64,000 bases of DNA, taken from positions 2,588,501 to 2,652,500 of the forward strand of contig CM050454.1 of NCBI GenBank assembly GCA_027563935.2, written 5' to 3'. This DNA comes from Costus lasius (taxonomy: Eukaryota > Streptophyta > Magnoliopsida > Zingiberales > Costaceae). Of this stretch, positions 1 through 11,395 are shown piece after piece. The translations under genes were made by a program, and so were the position numbers. Every line of letters begins with the position of its first letter. Within the stretch, counting starts at the first letter, position 1. The notes under the pieces were generated by a model. It did no database searches. It had not been told where the DNA came from and saw only the letters and a program-made list of their open reading frames with translations.

Positions 1-1475
1 CAAGCATGTATGCCATCCAATCATTTGTGGTGAGAGTGAATGTGCTAGTGTCCCACCACTTGATCATTATATTTGAAGCAAGTCTCATTCCAACACTACC
101 AAAACTGAGCCATATTAAAATAAAGCCAATAAATGAAAACATGACAATACACAAAATGAAAAAGGGAGATAAAATCCTCCATCTTGTAATCATACCTACT
201 TTGTAGTATGGTCTTCTTCTTTTGTATTATTAGTGAACTCTTTGTCATCATCGAGACGATTATGTGTGTAGTAGTGTGAGTGTGCTGCTGGCTAGCTTTG
301 TAACAACTAACAACTTGTAGACACAAATGTTTGGCCGTAGAGATTGGCATTCGTCCACAGTAATAGGGGGATTCCAGTGATAACCACCAATTATGTCTAA
401 CAGAGGCAAATGGTGTGCGTTATTTTGCATAAAGGGTTTAAGGTGGTGATGTCAAGATCAACTAGTGGCGTGCACATGAGATTGGTGACCTGTGAGGCAT
501 AGCAACTAGTTGGGATCTGAGGTAGCAAGATAGAGAAGGAAGAGTACAATTGTTGGCAAAAATTAAGAAATATCATGGAGCAGAAAGAGCCTCAATTATC
601 TGATTCGCCATTATTTCTCTTTTTATAGTTTTGTTATCTCCTATATTTGCGATAGAATTCCATGAAGCTGCCAACAAAGTTTTGAATATTAGCCTATATC
701 GTTGTTTTTTTGGCATGAATCTACCGACACTATGGTAGTTATAAATAGCATATATCTACTTTGACATGGTCCGTGTAGCGGTATCCTCTAAGCTCAATAT
801 GTTCCCCGGTACCTGAAAATTTAACTGTTAGTGGCGCTTCCTACGGCAAATGTTTTATGAAGTATGTTGTGAATGATAATTGAAATTGCATTGGTATACA
901 TCCAGTACAGAGAACAATAGTTTATTTTTTTTTTCCACTACAGTGTGTTCCATGGCAATATAAGATAGGTATAGGAAGTAATTTTTATGATTCTTACTTG
1001 AGCTTGTTTAAGGCGACCGAGAGCTAGGTGTCCTAGCTGATTTCTAATGCCGACACCTCCTTTCTTTGCAAGTCGAGGCTTCTACTGGTTCTTTTAACAG
1101 AGCGTTTGCTGAGTAAGTTACTTACAAATTTAGGATTTCATCTGCTTTTTCTTTGATCTGAATATCCCTCCTTGAAGCAAGTCAGGAAAGTTTTCTTTTC
1201 TCTAGATAATGCCTTTTCACTAGGATTATTCTTATCAAATAATTCTATTCTTTGTCAACTATTGTTTTATTTTTATGCAAATATCTTTTCTTTAATTCTT
1301 TTTGTGTATATTCCATTAATTTCTTCAAAATGAAACTAGTATGCTTGATGGTTGTGAAACTCTGGATTTCTCAGGTTGTGCGTTGCAAAATTTTCTCTGT
1401 AGCTGACCTGGAATTGATGTAAAATGACAAACGTGATATGATGAGTCTTCTTAGTATCAGTTGTTTTTTTCGTAG
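1..1475. other. AT-rich DNA with no supported gene
   Basis: Only short chance reading frames are present, none with a recognisable domain. No terminal inverted repeats, LTRs or RNA genes were seen. The stretch may be an intron of the gene that owns the candidate exon at 1476-1565. Confidence 0.5.
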
Positions 1476-1565
1476 GCTGAGGTTCAGAACAATGTGTTAA
1501 AGGCGCGCATTGAATCACTAAAGACAAGTGGTGATTTCTCCAGCACCACAGATGATGTAGAGAAA
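1476..1565 (+). CDS. Candidate internal exon of an unidentified upstream gene
   Basis: A T-rich tract ending in TTCGTAG is followed by 90 nt that read open as 30 codons and then by a good donor, AAA|GTACGT. The exon is phase 0 at both ends. The peptide begins AEVQNNVLKARIESLKTS and is Lys/Glu/Asp rich, as in a coiled-coil segment. I do not recognise the family. It lies on the same strand as the CMT2-like gene but 8.8 kb before its start, so it probably belongs to a neighbouring gene. A possible partner exon is at 8329-8382. It could also be a chance open stretch, since no second exon is certain. Confidence 0.35.
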
Positions 1566-2104
1566 GTACGTGTCCCATCATATTTAATGACCCTCTTCTA
1601 TTTGATATTGTATGTTACTTTGGGTTAAATAAAAGGTTCAACACAAATTATGTTTATTTCATTTTATCATAATGTATTTCTCACCGCATGGTAATGGAAG
1701 ACATCTTTAATGCACACGTTGTGACTAAGTTTTCATTTCATTTGAAAATTTTCATTTCATAAAAAACTCCGCCCATTTAATTCTAAAGAAAAAAAATATA
1801 CATGATGGAGTGCATAAATTAGATTTATTTTTCGTGCCATTTATTAAATTATATTTGGGTTTCCTAGGTTAAGTATTAGTAGGGTGGTTATTAGATCATT
1901 TTGTAATAAAAGATTATGATAAATTATTGAATTTAGTTATTGCCTCTTTGATCTTTCTCTCCTCCCTCTTGGCACATCCCCATCCCTGTTTATCTCTCTT
2001 CTTCTCCTTTCCTCATGAATGTAGGTTTTTCTCTATATCATCTCTCTTGACTTATCTATATTTCTACTTTCACTCTATTTTATCTTCTGTTTTCTCTCTC
2101 ACTT
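1566..2104. other. AT-rich DNA with no supported gene
   Basis: This is low-complexity AT-rich sequence with a pyrimidine-rich stretch near 1930-2100 that gives a spurious short frame. No coding or repeat signature was found. Confidence 0.5.
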
Positions 2105-2112
2105 CTTATTAT

Positions 2113-3049
2113 TAAGGCAGCGGATAGGGTACCTGCTATTTTTGCTCTACCCATATCCGAACCCGGTTAACTTATATACTACCCAAACCCAATTAATTAT
2201 TCGGTATTTTTTTTCACCCTTTTACCCGAACCCGATCCTATTATGTTTTCTTACTATCCGCTAATAATCCGAACCGGACAACTACCCATTACCAGTCAAC
2301 CATCAACAGAAATTTTGCCATAACCTAACTTTTATTTCCCTAATTCCCCCCTCTTCTCTCTCCCCCACTCTGCCGCCACCAAATGTTTTTCACCTTCAAC
2401 ACAACAGCTCCCAGCCGTCGCCACCGCATGCTTCACCTCCAACACAGATCTGCCGCCGCCTCCTTGCCTACCCCAAAGTTGCTCCCTTTCCCCTTGCTAT
2501 TGCCTCGCCTGACCCTAGCGTCACTCCCCTTCCCCCACCACTGCCTCGCCTTACCCCTACATCGCCGCTGCGTACTTCACTTGAAACCGATGTTGCTTCC
2601 CCTTGCTGCCGCCTTGCCTGACATCGACGCCACTTCACCTTCCTACCGCCTGCTTGACCTCGATGTCGTGCCGTTTCCCCTTGCCGCCTGGTATCACCAC
2701 ACCTCCGATCCCGCCTCGTCGCCGTTGTTGTGCCTCTGACACTAACCAAGCAAACGGAGGCAAGGGAGCGGCGAGCTAGTTAGCTAGCTAGAGGAGGTGG
2801 CGGCTGGCTGGCTGGTGAAAAACACAGGGAAAAAGGGGCTGGGAGGGATTTAGGAATTTAGGGCTGCTTGGGTTAGGGGGATTTAGGGATTTAGGGTTAA
2901 GCTTGGGTTAGGTATAATTAGTTATAACTTAGGGTAATATAATTAATTATTTATAAACTTATTTTTATTATAAATATATAATCGGGTTTAGGTAGTGGAT
3001 ATCCGACCTATACTACCTAAACCTAGGTAGTAGTATATTGCCATCCCTA
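2113..3049. mobile_element. Non-autonomous hAT element, 937 bp, with perfect 8-bp TSD
   Basis: The 8-bp direct repeat CTTATTAT flanks the element exactly (2105-2112 and 3050-3057), the TSD length of hAT transposons. The right end, read inward on the minus strand, starts TAGGGATGGCAAT, a terminal motif typical of plant hAT elements. The left end starts TAAGGCAGCGGATAGGG and is a diverged version. Subterminal sequence is full of short motifs such as CCCGAACCCG on the left and TAGGTTTAGGTAGTA on the right. The centre (about 2380-2830) is unusually GC-rich for this window and gives frames on both strands without a recognisable domain. It could be captured host DNA. Confidence 0.8.
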
Positions 3050-3057
3050 CTTATTAT

Positions 3058-5342
3058 GCCTTCCCTCTTTGACTGCATTGTTCAAGTTTTTGTGTTTATA
3101 ATCACTACGCCCTTTCTTACATCTCACTTGTTTCAAAACAAAATATAGATTATGCAAAACAGAGATATGAATGGAAGGTGGGATTGTGGAGTTGCATAGG
3201 ATTACCAAAATCATTTTCAAAAAATGTCTCTTAATCCATATATTACATTTGATAAGTTTCTGAAATCATATGTTTAATATTTAATTGTTTACCAAATAGA
3301 AGGACCATAACCGTTGTTTGCTACTATGTTTAGAATAACAACTTTAGAAATGATTATTGTATTGAATTATTTTTTTTTAAAAAAACTTGGATGTCATTAT
3401 AGTTAATCATTGTTCTATATTCTATTGATATATTAAAAAACTTTGTTTTTTTTTGTTTTCATCATCATTCATATTTTATAAAATAGTTTACAAGTAGGAT
3501 TTGTTTGTGGGAAATATTGATCATGATATGTTTACATATTTGAGAATTCTACCTCAAAGATGATATCCTAAAACCTTTTCTCAATCGTTAGGTCACCATA
3601 GAATGAATTTGTGATATTAAATAAGATTGACATTAACCTACGTATGAATAAAAAATAAGATACTAAATTGTGATATTTTATCTTACTTGTATGAACTTCT
3701 CTACTAATAGGACATTTGCTATCAGGCATGCAAATAATCATGAGATGTTTCATATCCTTAACTAGTCTACAATCATGATGAAGAGCTATTAGCCTATTAG
3801 ATTAGATAGTAGATAAAGTATGTGAATCTCATTTCAAAGTTGTTGCTTGCTCATTATCACTGTGATGTCATTCTTGTTTGTCTCTACTTCTTTTATTGTC
3901 TCTGCTCATGTATGGATTTTTAATATTTGTGGACCTTTTACAAGAACCTTGGCTTTGATCTTACATGACATAAGCTAATTGTGCTTTGTACAGCTATTAC
4001 ACAATATCTTGTTAAGGGGAGATAAGTCTCCAAATTGCCTCCCTTAATCTGCCAGCCTATGTGATCATGTTGTGATAGGTATCACTCAAATCAAAGCTTA
4101 CTTCATGTCAAATAATTGTATCAAAGGGTGAGGGGAGGGCTGGTTGCATCATCTCTAGCCCTTTTGCCTTGAGCATAAGGATTTTTTTGTTATAACCTTC
4201 CATGATCAAATGGATTGGGTTGGCTACTTGGCTCAACTATTTACCAATTCGGTAGGGGTTAAAATTGCAAATGAGCAGACTTGTGATTGTTGCTATATTT
4301 AGGAACAAGGGGAGTCAATCAAGTCTACTCATCCTCTTCATCTTGTTTGTGCTTCTTTGGCTACTCAAGCGCACCTATGTTGATAATATCGATTGCCAAG
4401 CAATAATGAGAAGGAAACAATGGATCTCTTGACTTATTTATGGTTGGATCCTCTTGGTCGAGTAGAGATCAACATTGAATTATTGAACTTGTGCTTGATA
4501 AACAATGGGCTGAATAAGTTGACTAGCTAAATGCGATTTCAATGAATCTCTTGGCCTATTTATGGTTGGATTCTCTTTGTTGACTGAAGATCAACTTTGA
4601 ATTATTGAACTTGTGCTTGATAAACAATGAGTTGAACAAGTTGACTATCTAGATGTGAATGTGTGAATCATCTAAGGTTTAAGACTTTGACTGGTACTGA
4701 ACCCATATGGAATTGACATTGCTTGTGGCGGGAGTTGTGGAGGAAGTAGGAGGAAGAAGAGGAAGTGGCGGGTGTTGTGCTCGCGGTGGTGCCACTTTTG
4801 CATGTGCCACCGCCGCATGTGCTTGTGTTTGCTACCCTGGTTTCTCCTCCTTTTTCTTCTCCTTCTCTTCTTTTGTTTTGCTTTGACTCTAATGAAGGTC
4901 CATGTACTTGTTCCTACTTAAATTTGTACAGATTAGTCACACTACTCGATTTAGACCGGTTTTTAAAACCTTGGAAATTGAAATCATCTTAATTTTTAGA
5001 AAAAATGTCTTGATATAAGGAAGAGATTTACCAATCCAAATGACTGGACGACGTTGCTTTCATCTTGGTTTACTAATGTGGAACCAAGTTTGAGATAACG
5101 GTTCATAGTGGTGAGGCTTGACTGATACATACCAGTATATTGATCATATTGACATGCATTATGGTCGGTTTGACTTGGTCCATCTTGACTAAGTTTTTTT
5201 TCCCAAAAACATCGAATTTGCTAATTTAATTTGATGTTTTTATCCATTTTAATTTTTAAAATGATGGATTTAAACAATTATAATATGCTTAGAGATGAAA
5301 TGTGAAATTGTTCAAAAATGATGTATAATATGATACTTTTTT
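3058..5342. other. AT-rich DNA, old repeats, no supported gene
   Basis: No coding signature was found. It contains the tandem duplication at 4419-4660 and a dispersed repeat at about 5090-5345. Confidence 0.5.
4419..4660. repeat. Two-copy tandem duplication, period about 122 bp
   Basis: The segment beginning AATGGATCTCTTGACTTATT near 4419 is repeated from 4541 as AATGAATCTCTTGGCCTATT. Similarity continues through the shared motif GAATTATTGAACTTGTGCTT and ends near the second copy of AGTTGACTA. The copies differ at scattered bases, so the duplication is not recent. Confidence 0.8.
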
Positions 5343-5345
5343 GAT
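5090..5345. repeat. Dispersed repeat, copy 1 (related copy at 34410-34735)
   Basis: This stretch and 34410-34735 share the same order of motifs: a run of CCAGTATAT/GATATACTA-like sequence, GGTTTGACTTGGTCCATCTTG, a T-run before CCCAAAAA, ATTTAATTTGATGTTTTTATCC and AGAGATGAAATGTGAAAT. Related pieces with GGTATACC/ACCGGT motifs occur near 20068-20260, 26680-26770 and 28075-28140. The class is unknown. No open frame or TSD was seen. Confidence 0.6.
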
Positions 5346-5347
5346 AT

Positions 5348-6853
5348 TGACACACTCCGCATCCGCAAGTGCACGGAAATGTCGAAGTAATACAAAAAAT
5401 ATCGAATCCCACAGGGACAAGGTGAGTACCAAAAAATCTAATTCTTGGAATCTAAGCTGATCAAAACGGGGTTTTAAGAACTAAAAAGGAAAACTAAACG
5501 CAATCGTAAACAAGAAATCAAACGGCAACGGTAGGGAAAATATATGAGAGAGAATATCAGGGCTTTGGTTTCCACCACACTAACGATTTTAGATGCGCTT
5601 AAAATAAATATCAGTTACAAGGATTTATAAATATGCATAAGGAATCTACCCTATGGTACAAGGTACCCTCTTTCGAGTGTACACCCCGGTGTTTACTTAG
5701 AACGTCTCCTACTTTCGTGGTGGATCATTCTAGACAAGCCCAATGGGTTCTATGGTAGATTATGAACCCTCGAGTGAAGAATAAGCACTTTCGTATCGAG
5801 CCTTCGCAAGTTTTACAAAGAGGTTCGGTCGTTACAATCCTACTTTCGTTATGAACTGTAATAACTATAACATGACAATACTTGGCCAGAGTAAAGATCA
5901 AGAAATTAATACTTCAAGTGAAATATGCTCAGAATATGATCCAGATAACAAAGTTAATACATGAATTGCAAATAGAAATCGTCAGAAGGCTTTAACCTAG
6001 CCATGAAATAAAGTTTACGCTACAACCATCGTTGAATCGCTAAAAATTCTCTCTTTGTACATAGGAAAAGCACAGGAAAAGGTTTCTAAGAGGGAGGAGA
6101 CGATGAACCGAAAGAAATAAACAGGAATCACTGAGTTCCGATGATCGAATCTCCAGAAATCGCCTCTAGGTCGCCTGTTCGCCGTGTTCGTCCTCCCTCG
6201 CTGTTTCGTCGCAGGATTGCTCGATCATTAGGTCACGGAAATTGGGGCTTTTATATTCTTTATGTTCGCCTTCCAATCAACTTTTCATAGAGCCCTCACT
6301 TGCTAAATTTGGACTTGAATCGGGTCCGAAATCAGCGAAAAACCGAGTGGAGGTTAGGCTGTCCAGAAAGTGTCGCGGGTGAACCCCGCCGGGTTCACCA
6401 GGTGGTGAAGTACCCTGTGGAGTTCTCTCGCGAAAGAAGCATTGGTGAACCCCGCCGGGTTCACCTACCAGTGAAGTACGCTGTAGATTTATGCGCAGGT
6501 TTCCTCAGACAGAATCACGGGTGAACCCATGCCAGTGAAGTATACTGTGAGTTTCGGACATTCTCGACATCATCGGTGAACCCCATGCAGGCCGTGAAGT
6601 CCAGAAAAGGCTCCGATTGAGCCCAAATTTTACGGGCAGCTTCGTCTTTTTACAAGGAATCAACCCATGCTCTTAGATTCTTCAAAAGACTTTAAAATTG
6701 AGTGATTTTATCTGAAATTCTATAAGAGTGACGAAAAGTGAAGATTATGAAGCTTTTAAATAAATAAGCCGTAAATGAGTATAAAAACGTTCAAATAGGC
6801 CTGAATTCATCATGGAATAATAATAAAAATAACTATAAAAATGCATGACATCA
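5348..6853. mobile_element. Solo LTR, 1506 bp, with perfect 5-bp TSD GATAT
   Basis: The element begins TGACACACTCCGC and ends TGACATCA, i.e. it has the TG...CA ends of an LTR. The 5-bp direct repeat GATAT sits immediately outside both ends (5343-5347 and 6854-6858), as expected for retroviral-type integration. No gag or pol sequence and no second LTR lie next to it, so it is a solo LTR left by LTR-LTR recombination. Its start contains the phrase CGCAAGTGCACGG followed by TCGAAGTAATAC, which I associate with plant LTR sequence; superfamily not assigned. The intact TSD suggests a fairly recent insertion compared with the rest of the flank. Confidence 0.85.
6378..6600. repeat. Tandem palindromic motifs inside the solo LTR
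   Basis: A near-perfect 22-bp palindrome, GGTGAACCCCGCCGGGTTCA followed by CC, occurs at 6378-6399 and again at 6444-6465. Two decayed versions (GGGTGAACCCATGCC near 6519 and GGTGAACCCCATGCAGG near 6575) follow. Each is followed after a few bases by a GTGAAGTA/GTGAAGT motif, so the unit is about 65-75 bp and repeated four times. Confidence 0.8.
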
Positions 6854-6878
6854 GATATATGGATACAGACCTTGTAGC

Positions 6879-7520
6879 CTACAAGTTGTGGCTAATGTAG
6901 TATGAACTTCTATATTGACTCCGCCCTAAGAAGTCAGTGATCCCACATTGACTTATAAGGGTTGTATGGCTTTTAGCACCTACACATCCACTAGCGCCAC
7001 TGCTTTGATAATCCTCTTTAAATTGAGGTTGTTTCGTGAAACGTATAAAAGTTGATCGAATATCTTCTTTAAAGATTATCTCAAGATCTTCACTAGGTTT
7101 GTTTTCTTGCCTTGGTATGGATCCTATGATATGAAGGTTATTGCACATCGGTTCATTTTCTCATGCTCACGATGCTTTGATTCAATATGTGAAATGATTC
7201 AAGATTTTGATGAATTGCTTTACGAATCTCGGCTTATACCCTCGGATATTTTGAAATATTGAGATAGCATTCTCTCTTTTAGCTGTCATAGAATGTGGAT
7301 CATATTCAATTATGTGAGAAAAAAAGAGTTTAGCGAATTTAAGAGGGTAGAAGAGAGTTTAAAAGATATTATGGGAGACCGAGAAATGTGAGTGAAATAG
7401 TAGGGGAATGAGAGCTTATAAAGAGCTCCATCAAAATTGGTTAGTACAACCACCAAACTAGTTGTACTAGCTCTGATCGGTACACCAAACAGTTCTTTTT
7501 TCTTGCTAACTAGTGAAATC
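6879..7520 (-). pseudogene. Decayed hAT element 5' part (N-terminal transposase region)
   Basis: Read on the minus strand, the DNA matches 37650-38700 on the same strand: shared landmarks include a KILR-stop-(S/R)L peptide, an (F)(D/N)QL...N(D/N)LNL peptide, and further out the DNA motif TGTGAGTGAAATAGTAGGGG / AAGTAGGAGTGAAATGTGAG with GCTTATA(A/T)AGAGCTCC. An open stretch of 89 codons (7148 to 6879) remains. The second copy belongs to a hAT transposase remnant, so this is most likely another fragment of that family. It abuts the solo LTR, whose insertion may have truncated it. The assignment rests on the comparison between the two copies, not on a domain visible here. Confidence 0.4.
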
Positions 7521-8328
7521 AATAGTTATATCGATTGGTTTCAACGGTTTACCATATTGGTCGGTACTATCCCAAATTAGAAAAAAAATAATGAGCAGTA
7601 TATTTGTTGTATGTACCGGTCTAAGCTCGCACAAACTAGCTGAACTGCTGAACTACTTGGTACGGATTGATTTCTTAATCTTGTGTGAGACTATTAGAAG
7701 ATTACCTTTCCTTTTTTTTGAGAGTACCTAGTATAACTCACCACACAAAACTAAGCTATACTTTACAATTGTTTGGATTGCTCGTGTTTGTGCACCTAGC
7801 ATTCCTAAAACAATACATAAAAAGATGCATACAGCATGTTAACTATTATGCATGCTAACTGTAACTTTTTTTCTTTACATAATAAAAGATAAATTAAGTA
7901 CCATGGCAACGACATGCAATTGCCAATAATAAGAAAAATTGGTCATAGATGAGCCCTTCTAACTTTGTATGGGGTTCTCGTACAAATTTCAGACCACCCA
8001 ATTAACCTTGACGAATAACTTGTCACCGCATGATGGAAAAATATATTCTCCCCTATTATTTAATGTTGTCGAACAATATGTGGTGCCAATCTAGACATCA
8101 CCTGTGCAGTAAAAGATAATGACGATGTGCCATGCCACCAGGATGTTTGACTTTGTGAATGAAGCTTAATGGTATGATGAACAAGTTTGGTGGTGATTTT
8201 CCAAAAATATCCATGGGCCAATATAGAACAGTGAAATAGTTTAATAGTGAGTCGTGTAATTAATCCATTTAACTTCTTATATTTTTCATTGTCTGGTTGG
8301 CATCTTGGCTTAGTCTTAAATCTTGCAG
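7521..8328. other. AT-rich DNA with no supported gene
   Basis: No domain-bearing frame, repeat or RNA gene was recognised. Confidence 0.5.
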
Positions 8329-8382
8329 TTGAGAAACTGGAATGGCGTCTTCGAAAAGCTCCACAGCAGCTGGAATGAATGA
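8329..8382 (+). CDS. Weak candidate terminal exon of the upstream gene
   Basis: After the acceptor TCTTGCAG, 54 nt read LRNWNGVFEKLHSSWNE and stop. The phase fits the exon ending at 1565. The same DNA in the next frame (EKLEWRLRKAPQQLE) also looks protein-like, and no polyadenylation signal was identified, so the frame is ambiguous. The link would require a 6.8-kb intron containing the hAT element and the solo LTR. Confidence 0.15.
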   Translation: MRNWNGVFEKLHSSWNE

Positions 8383-9917
8383 CCGAAGAACCCATTTTAA
8401 TTGAGATTGCTGGAAAGTAAGCTAAGAAATTTGCTTCATTTGTACTCTCCAAGAACTATGGATCAGGAAGTTTGTGCATGGTATTTAGCTAAACTTCACG
8501 ATTCATCTTCTTTTGTAGCACTGGCTTTCATTACGGATATTGCCCATCACTTGACGTTTGTCTGGATTGTAAAATGGAGACGATTGGATAAATTTTTTAC
8601 ATTCCCCAAAGTTGTGTATGCAGCAAACACCAACAGGATGCATTATGAACTCATTACTTGGGTAATTATCTTTTAGGCTATTTGCACTATTCCTCGTTGG
8701 CATTGTTTGTTTCAAATTTTGGTACGTGGTGTGAGAAAAATTTGTAGGTATTGTCCTTGCTAGGAATCTTAGGGTAAAATCAGAATTGTCAATCATATAG
8801 TGTGTGCGAATCTTAAAGCAATACAGTTGTTGCTCTTGTTTTAAGATTCACAATTTTAAGTGACAAAGAGCTTACTTTGTCTAAGATTCATAGACATAGA
8901 CTTTGCCTTGAAAATTTTCTCCCTACGGTATCTGTCGAAGGGATGACTTATTCAAAAATGTTGTTTCGGTGGTTATGTTTGTTTGATCTGGTGGATATAA
9001 TTGCAATTTTGCTAATGTTGTTTTCGTTGTTGCTTTTTCCACTTCAAAGTTGGATTGTCCAGTAACACGGTTCACAAGCTCTTTTCAACTATATATTGAG
9101 TTCCTGAAAGATGAGGAACCACTTCAATTTGGAAGATCTCCCTCGTCACATCTTCATGCCCCATATTTGTCGTAGTTTGGCTGCATGTTGATTGTACAAG
9201 CATTGGTCTTTCCTTGATTGGTTGCTGATTTTTTTTAAAAGGCTTTTGGGCATTTCACAACATCAGAGTAACTTCTGATGAGATATTATTTCAAGCATGT
9301 AAAGGTGCTACTATGTTATAATAAATGAATTACAAATACTGACTATGGTTTATTTGGTTAGCTTACTAACGAGATTAACATTATGAAAACTAGAATTGAT
9401 AAAATAGCGATCATGAGATTGAAAAGATAATAAAGACACTATATTAAAAGGTTTTATGAAGTGGCGCATAAACTCTCACATCCATTCTCTCTTTTTTACA
9501 ACGGTTGAAGGTGAGTATTAATTTCAAAGATCTTTTTATTAGCAACAAAAATAACTGAATTTTAATGTCTTAGATATACTAGAATAGACACCTTAAAAAA
9601 GAAAATTCTTTTGCCATCCTACCGAAAGCAAAAGATTTTTAAAAAAATTGACCCAACATGAATTCTATCTCCATATGCCTCCCATCAAGCTAGCCGAAAA
9701 AATGCCATATTGAATTACACATGCAAACATGTGCAATCTGCTTGTTCAATTGGCATATGGGTAATGATATTTTGAGAGCAATGTTAACATTTCATTAGTG
9801 AAAAAAACTGAATAGAGATTTGATCAAAATGCTAATAAAAGTATATACAATTGATTAAAAGTAAATAATGTTTAGATATTCTTCAACAGAGGTCTTAGAA
9901 ATTTTGAAAAGAAATTC
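8383..9917. other. Intergenic DNA upstream of the CMT2-like gene
   Basis: This is AT-rich sequence with short chance frames. One imperfect hairpin is noted at 8802-8853. Presumably it includes distal promoter of the CMT2-like gene. Confidence 0.5.
8802..8853. repeat. Imperfect hairpin sharing a 16-mer with 46754-46769
   Basis: The arm GTGTGCGAATCTTAAAGCAA pairs imperfectly with the downstream TTGTTTTAAGATTCACAA. The core GCGAATCTTAAAGCAA (8806-8821) recurs exactly in a second hairpin at 46745-46807, so the two are members of one small repeat family. Confidence 0.55.
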
Positions 9918-9925
9918 TATAAAAA
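9918..9925 (+). promoter_or_regulatory. Possible TATA box of the CMT2-like gene
   Basis: TATAAAAA lies about 425 nt upstream of the favoured start codon, where the sequence changes from AT-rich to more balanced composition. A CACGTG (G-box) core lies downstream near 10043. No transcript evidence is available, and TATA-like strings are common here. Confidence 0.25.
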
Positions 9926-10242
9926 ATTAAATAAGTCCCTTTCCATAAATTGCCACCGGATCTATGTGCTTAATTTTCGTACCGTACCTGATTGATCCAA
10001 TTCGAGCTGTTGGATCTGTTTGTCAGAGATCGTACGGCCATAATGCACGTGCCTTTCCTCCGTTCCCTTCGGAATTTTAGCTCCCGCCTCGATTGCCGCA
10101 AAATCTACAGCGTGCCAACCTCCAAAAACGAAATGAAACCCTTTCCATTGGTCAAATTCGCCCATCGATTTCGGCGCTAGCCAATGTCAAGGTTCTTTCA
10201 GCCGTATGGTGTAATTCACTAGACACAGGATCAGAAAGTGCT

Positions 10243-10473
10243 ATGGCCTCTTCATCATCTTATGCATCCCCTTTCTCCTGCCCTTCCCCCGTTCTCGTCC
10301 CCGCCGCAGATTCTTTTACTAGGGTTTTGGACTCGATTGCTCATGGCTGGCGGCCGCGCCTTCCCCCGTGGCTCTCCGAAAACCAGGGCTTCCCCCCGTT
10401 CTTGCCGCAAAGCTCAGCCCAGTGTCGGCGGCTCCCCGGCAAGTTCTGCTGGTCTGGATGCCGTCGATCCTGA
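10243..10473 (+). promoter_or_regulatory. Upstream ORF overlapping the CMT2-like start
   Basis: An ATG with favourable context (G at -3, G at +4) opens a 76-codon frame beginning MASSSSYASPF. It overlaps the first 131 nt of the main coding frame in another phase. The main ATG at 10343 has C at -3, a weaker context. If the transcript starts upstream of 10243, translation of the methyltransferase would need leaky scanning. The uORF peptide matches nothing I know. Confidence 0.4.
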
Positions 10474-11395
10474 TCGCAGTGATTCATCGCCGGCGACTCT
10501 CAGCGGTGCGGAGCCGCCACCGGATGTTTTGGGGAGTGATTCTTGTGCTTTTCATCGGAATGTGAAGGCAAATTGCCCGCGGAATTCGCCGATAGCCTTG
10601 AAAACCCCTGGCCCTGGCTCGGATGCCTCCCTGTTGTGCAATGGGAGTTCCCAGATTCACTTCCTAACCTCCTCTGCTCAGGAGGTTGAAGACGAAGACT
10701 TGCATTGCTCACTGTGTACATCTGCGGCTGAGATTCCTGGCTTGAAAATTGATTCAAGCAATAATGGAGATTCCCTTGCCCACCGCCGCTTTGAGGCTCA
10801 GCCTGCCAATCAAGAGTCTGATGAAGATGACTCATCATCAGCGATTAATCTCAAATTGCCAAAGCCAAATTCCTTTAACAATGATTCTTTTTCTATTAAT
10901 CATAATGCTCTGATGAGCAATAACAGTTCCGATATCCATTCATCGTCCCGTAGGGTGCTAGAGGTCAAAAGCGACGGCTTTCGGCGCTCACCGAGGTTAT
11001 CCTCCTCTCAATATTCGTGCTCAAATAATGTAATAGGCAAACGTAATGGAAAGGCCAGTACATCTCATGGAGACTTGTTGGAGAAAGGTACTTTAAGGCA
11101 CTCACCAAGAATCCGTACAAACTCGGCCAGTGAGGGTGGAGAATCCAATAATTTGAATGGTTGTTTACATTCGAAGAAGCTCCTCAGTGAAAAATCATCA
11201 GGACTGAAGGACTGTCCACGGCCTTCTAAGAAGTTAAAGCTGTCTTCCACTGAAGGCTCACCATGTTCCACAGAGGCAAACGCATCTTGTGAATTCAGTG
11301 AGTTTTGCAAGCAAAATAACCTGTGCTTCTTTGTCGGCGAGCCTGTGCCAGAGGAGGAAGCGAGGCAGAGATGGCCCTATCGATTTTTGGAGAAG
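10343..11395 (+). CDS. CMT2: CMT2-like exon 1: N-terminal tail
   Basis: 351 codons, phase 0 end, donor AAG|GTAACT. The tail is Ser/Arg/Pro rich and probably disordered. RRSPRLSSS and RHSPRIRT repeats are the SPR motifs seen in CMT2 tails. A basic KKLKL patch may act in nuclear import. It ends in the conserved pre-BAH motif [20 protein letters not shown]. The translation frame stays open back to 10238, so ATG 10262 is an alternative start. Confidence 0.85.

Noticed and set aside
2840..2925. Repeated TTTAGGG-like phrases suggesting an interstitial telomere.
   Set aside because: Spacing and sequence are irregular (TTTAGGAATTTAGGG, TTAGGGGGATTTAGGG). They sit in the right subterminal region of a hAT element and are better explained as its motifs.
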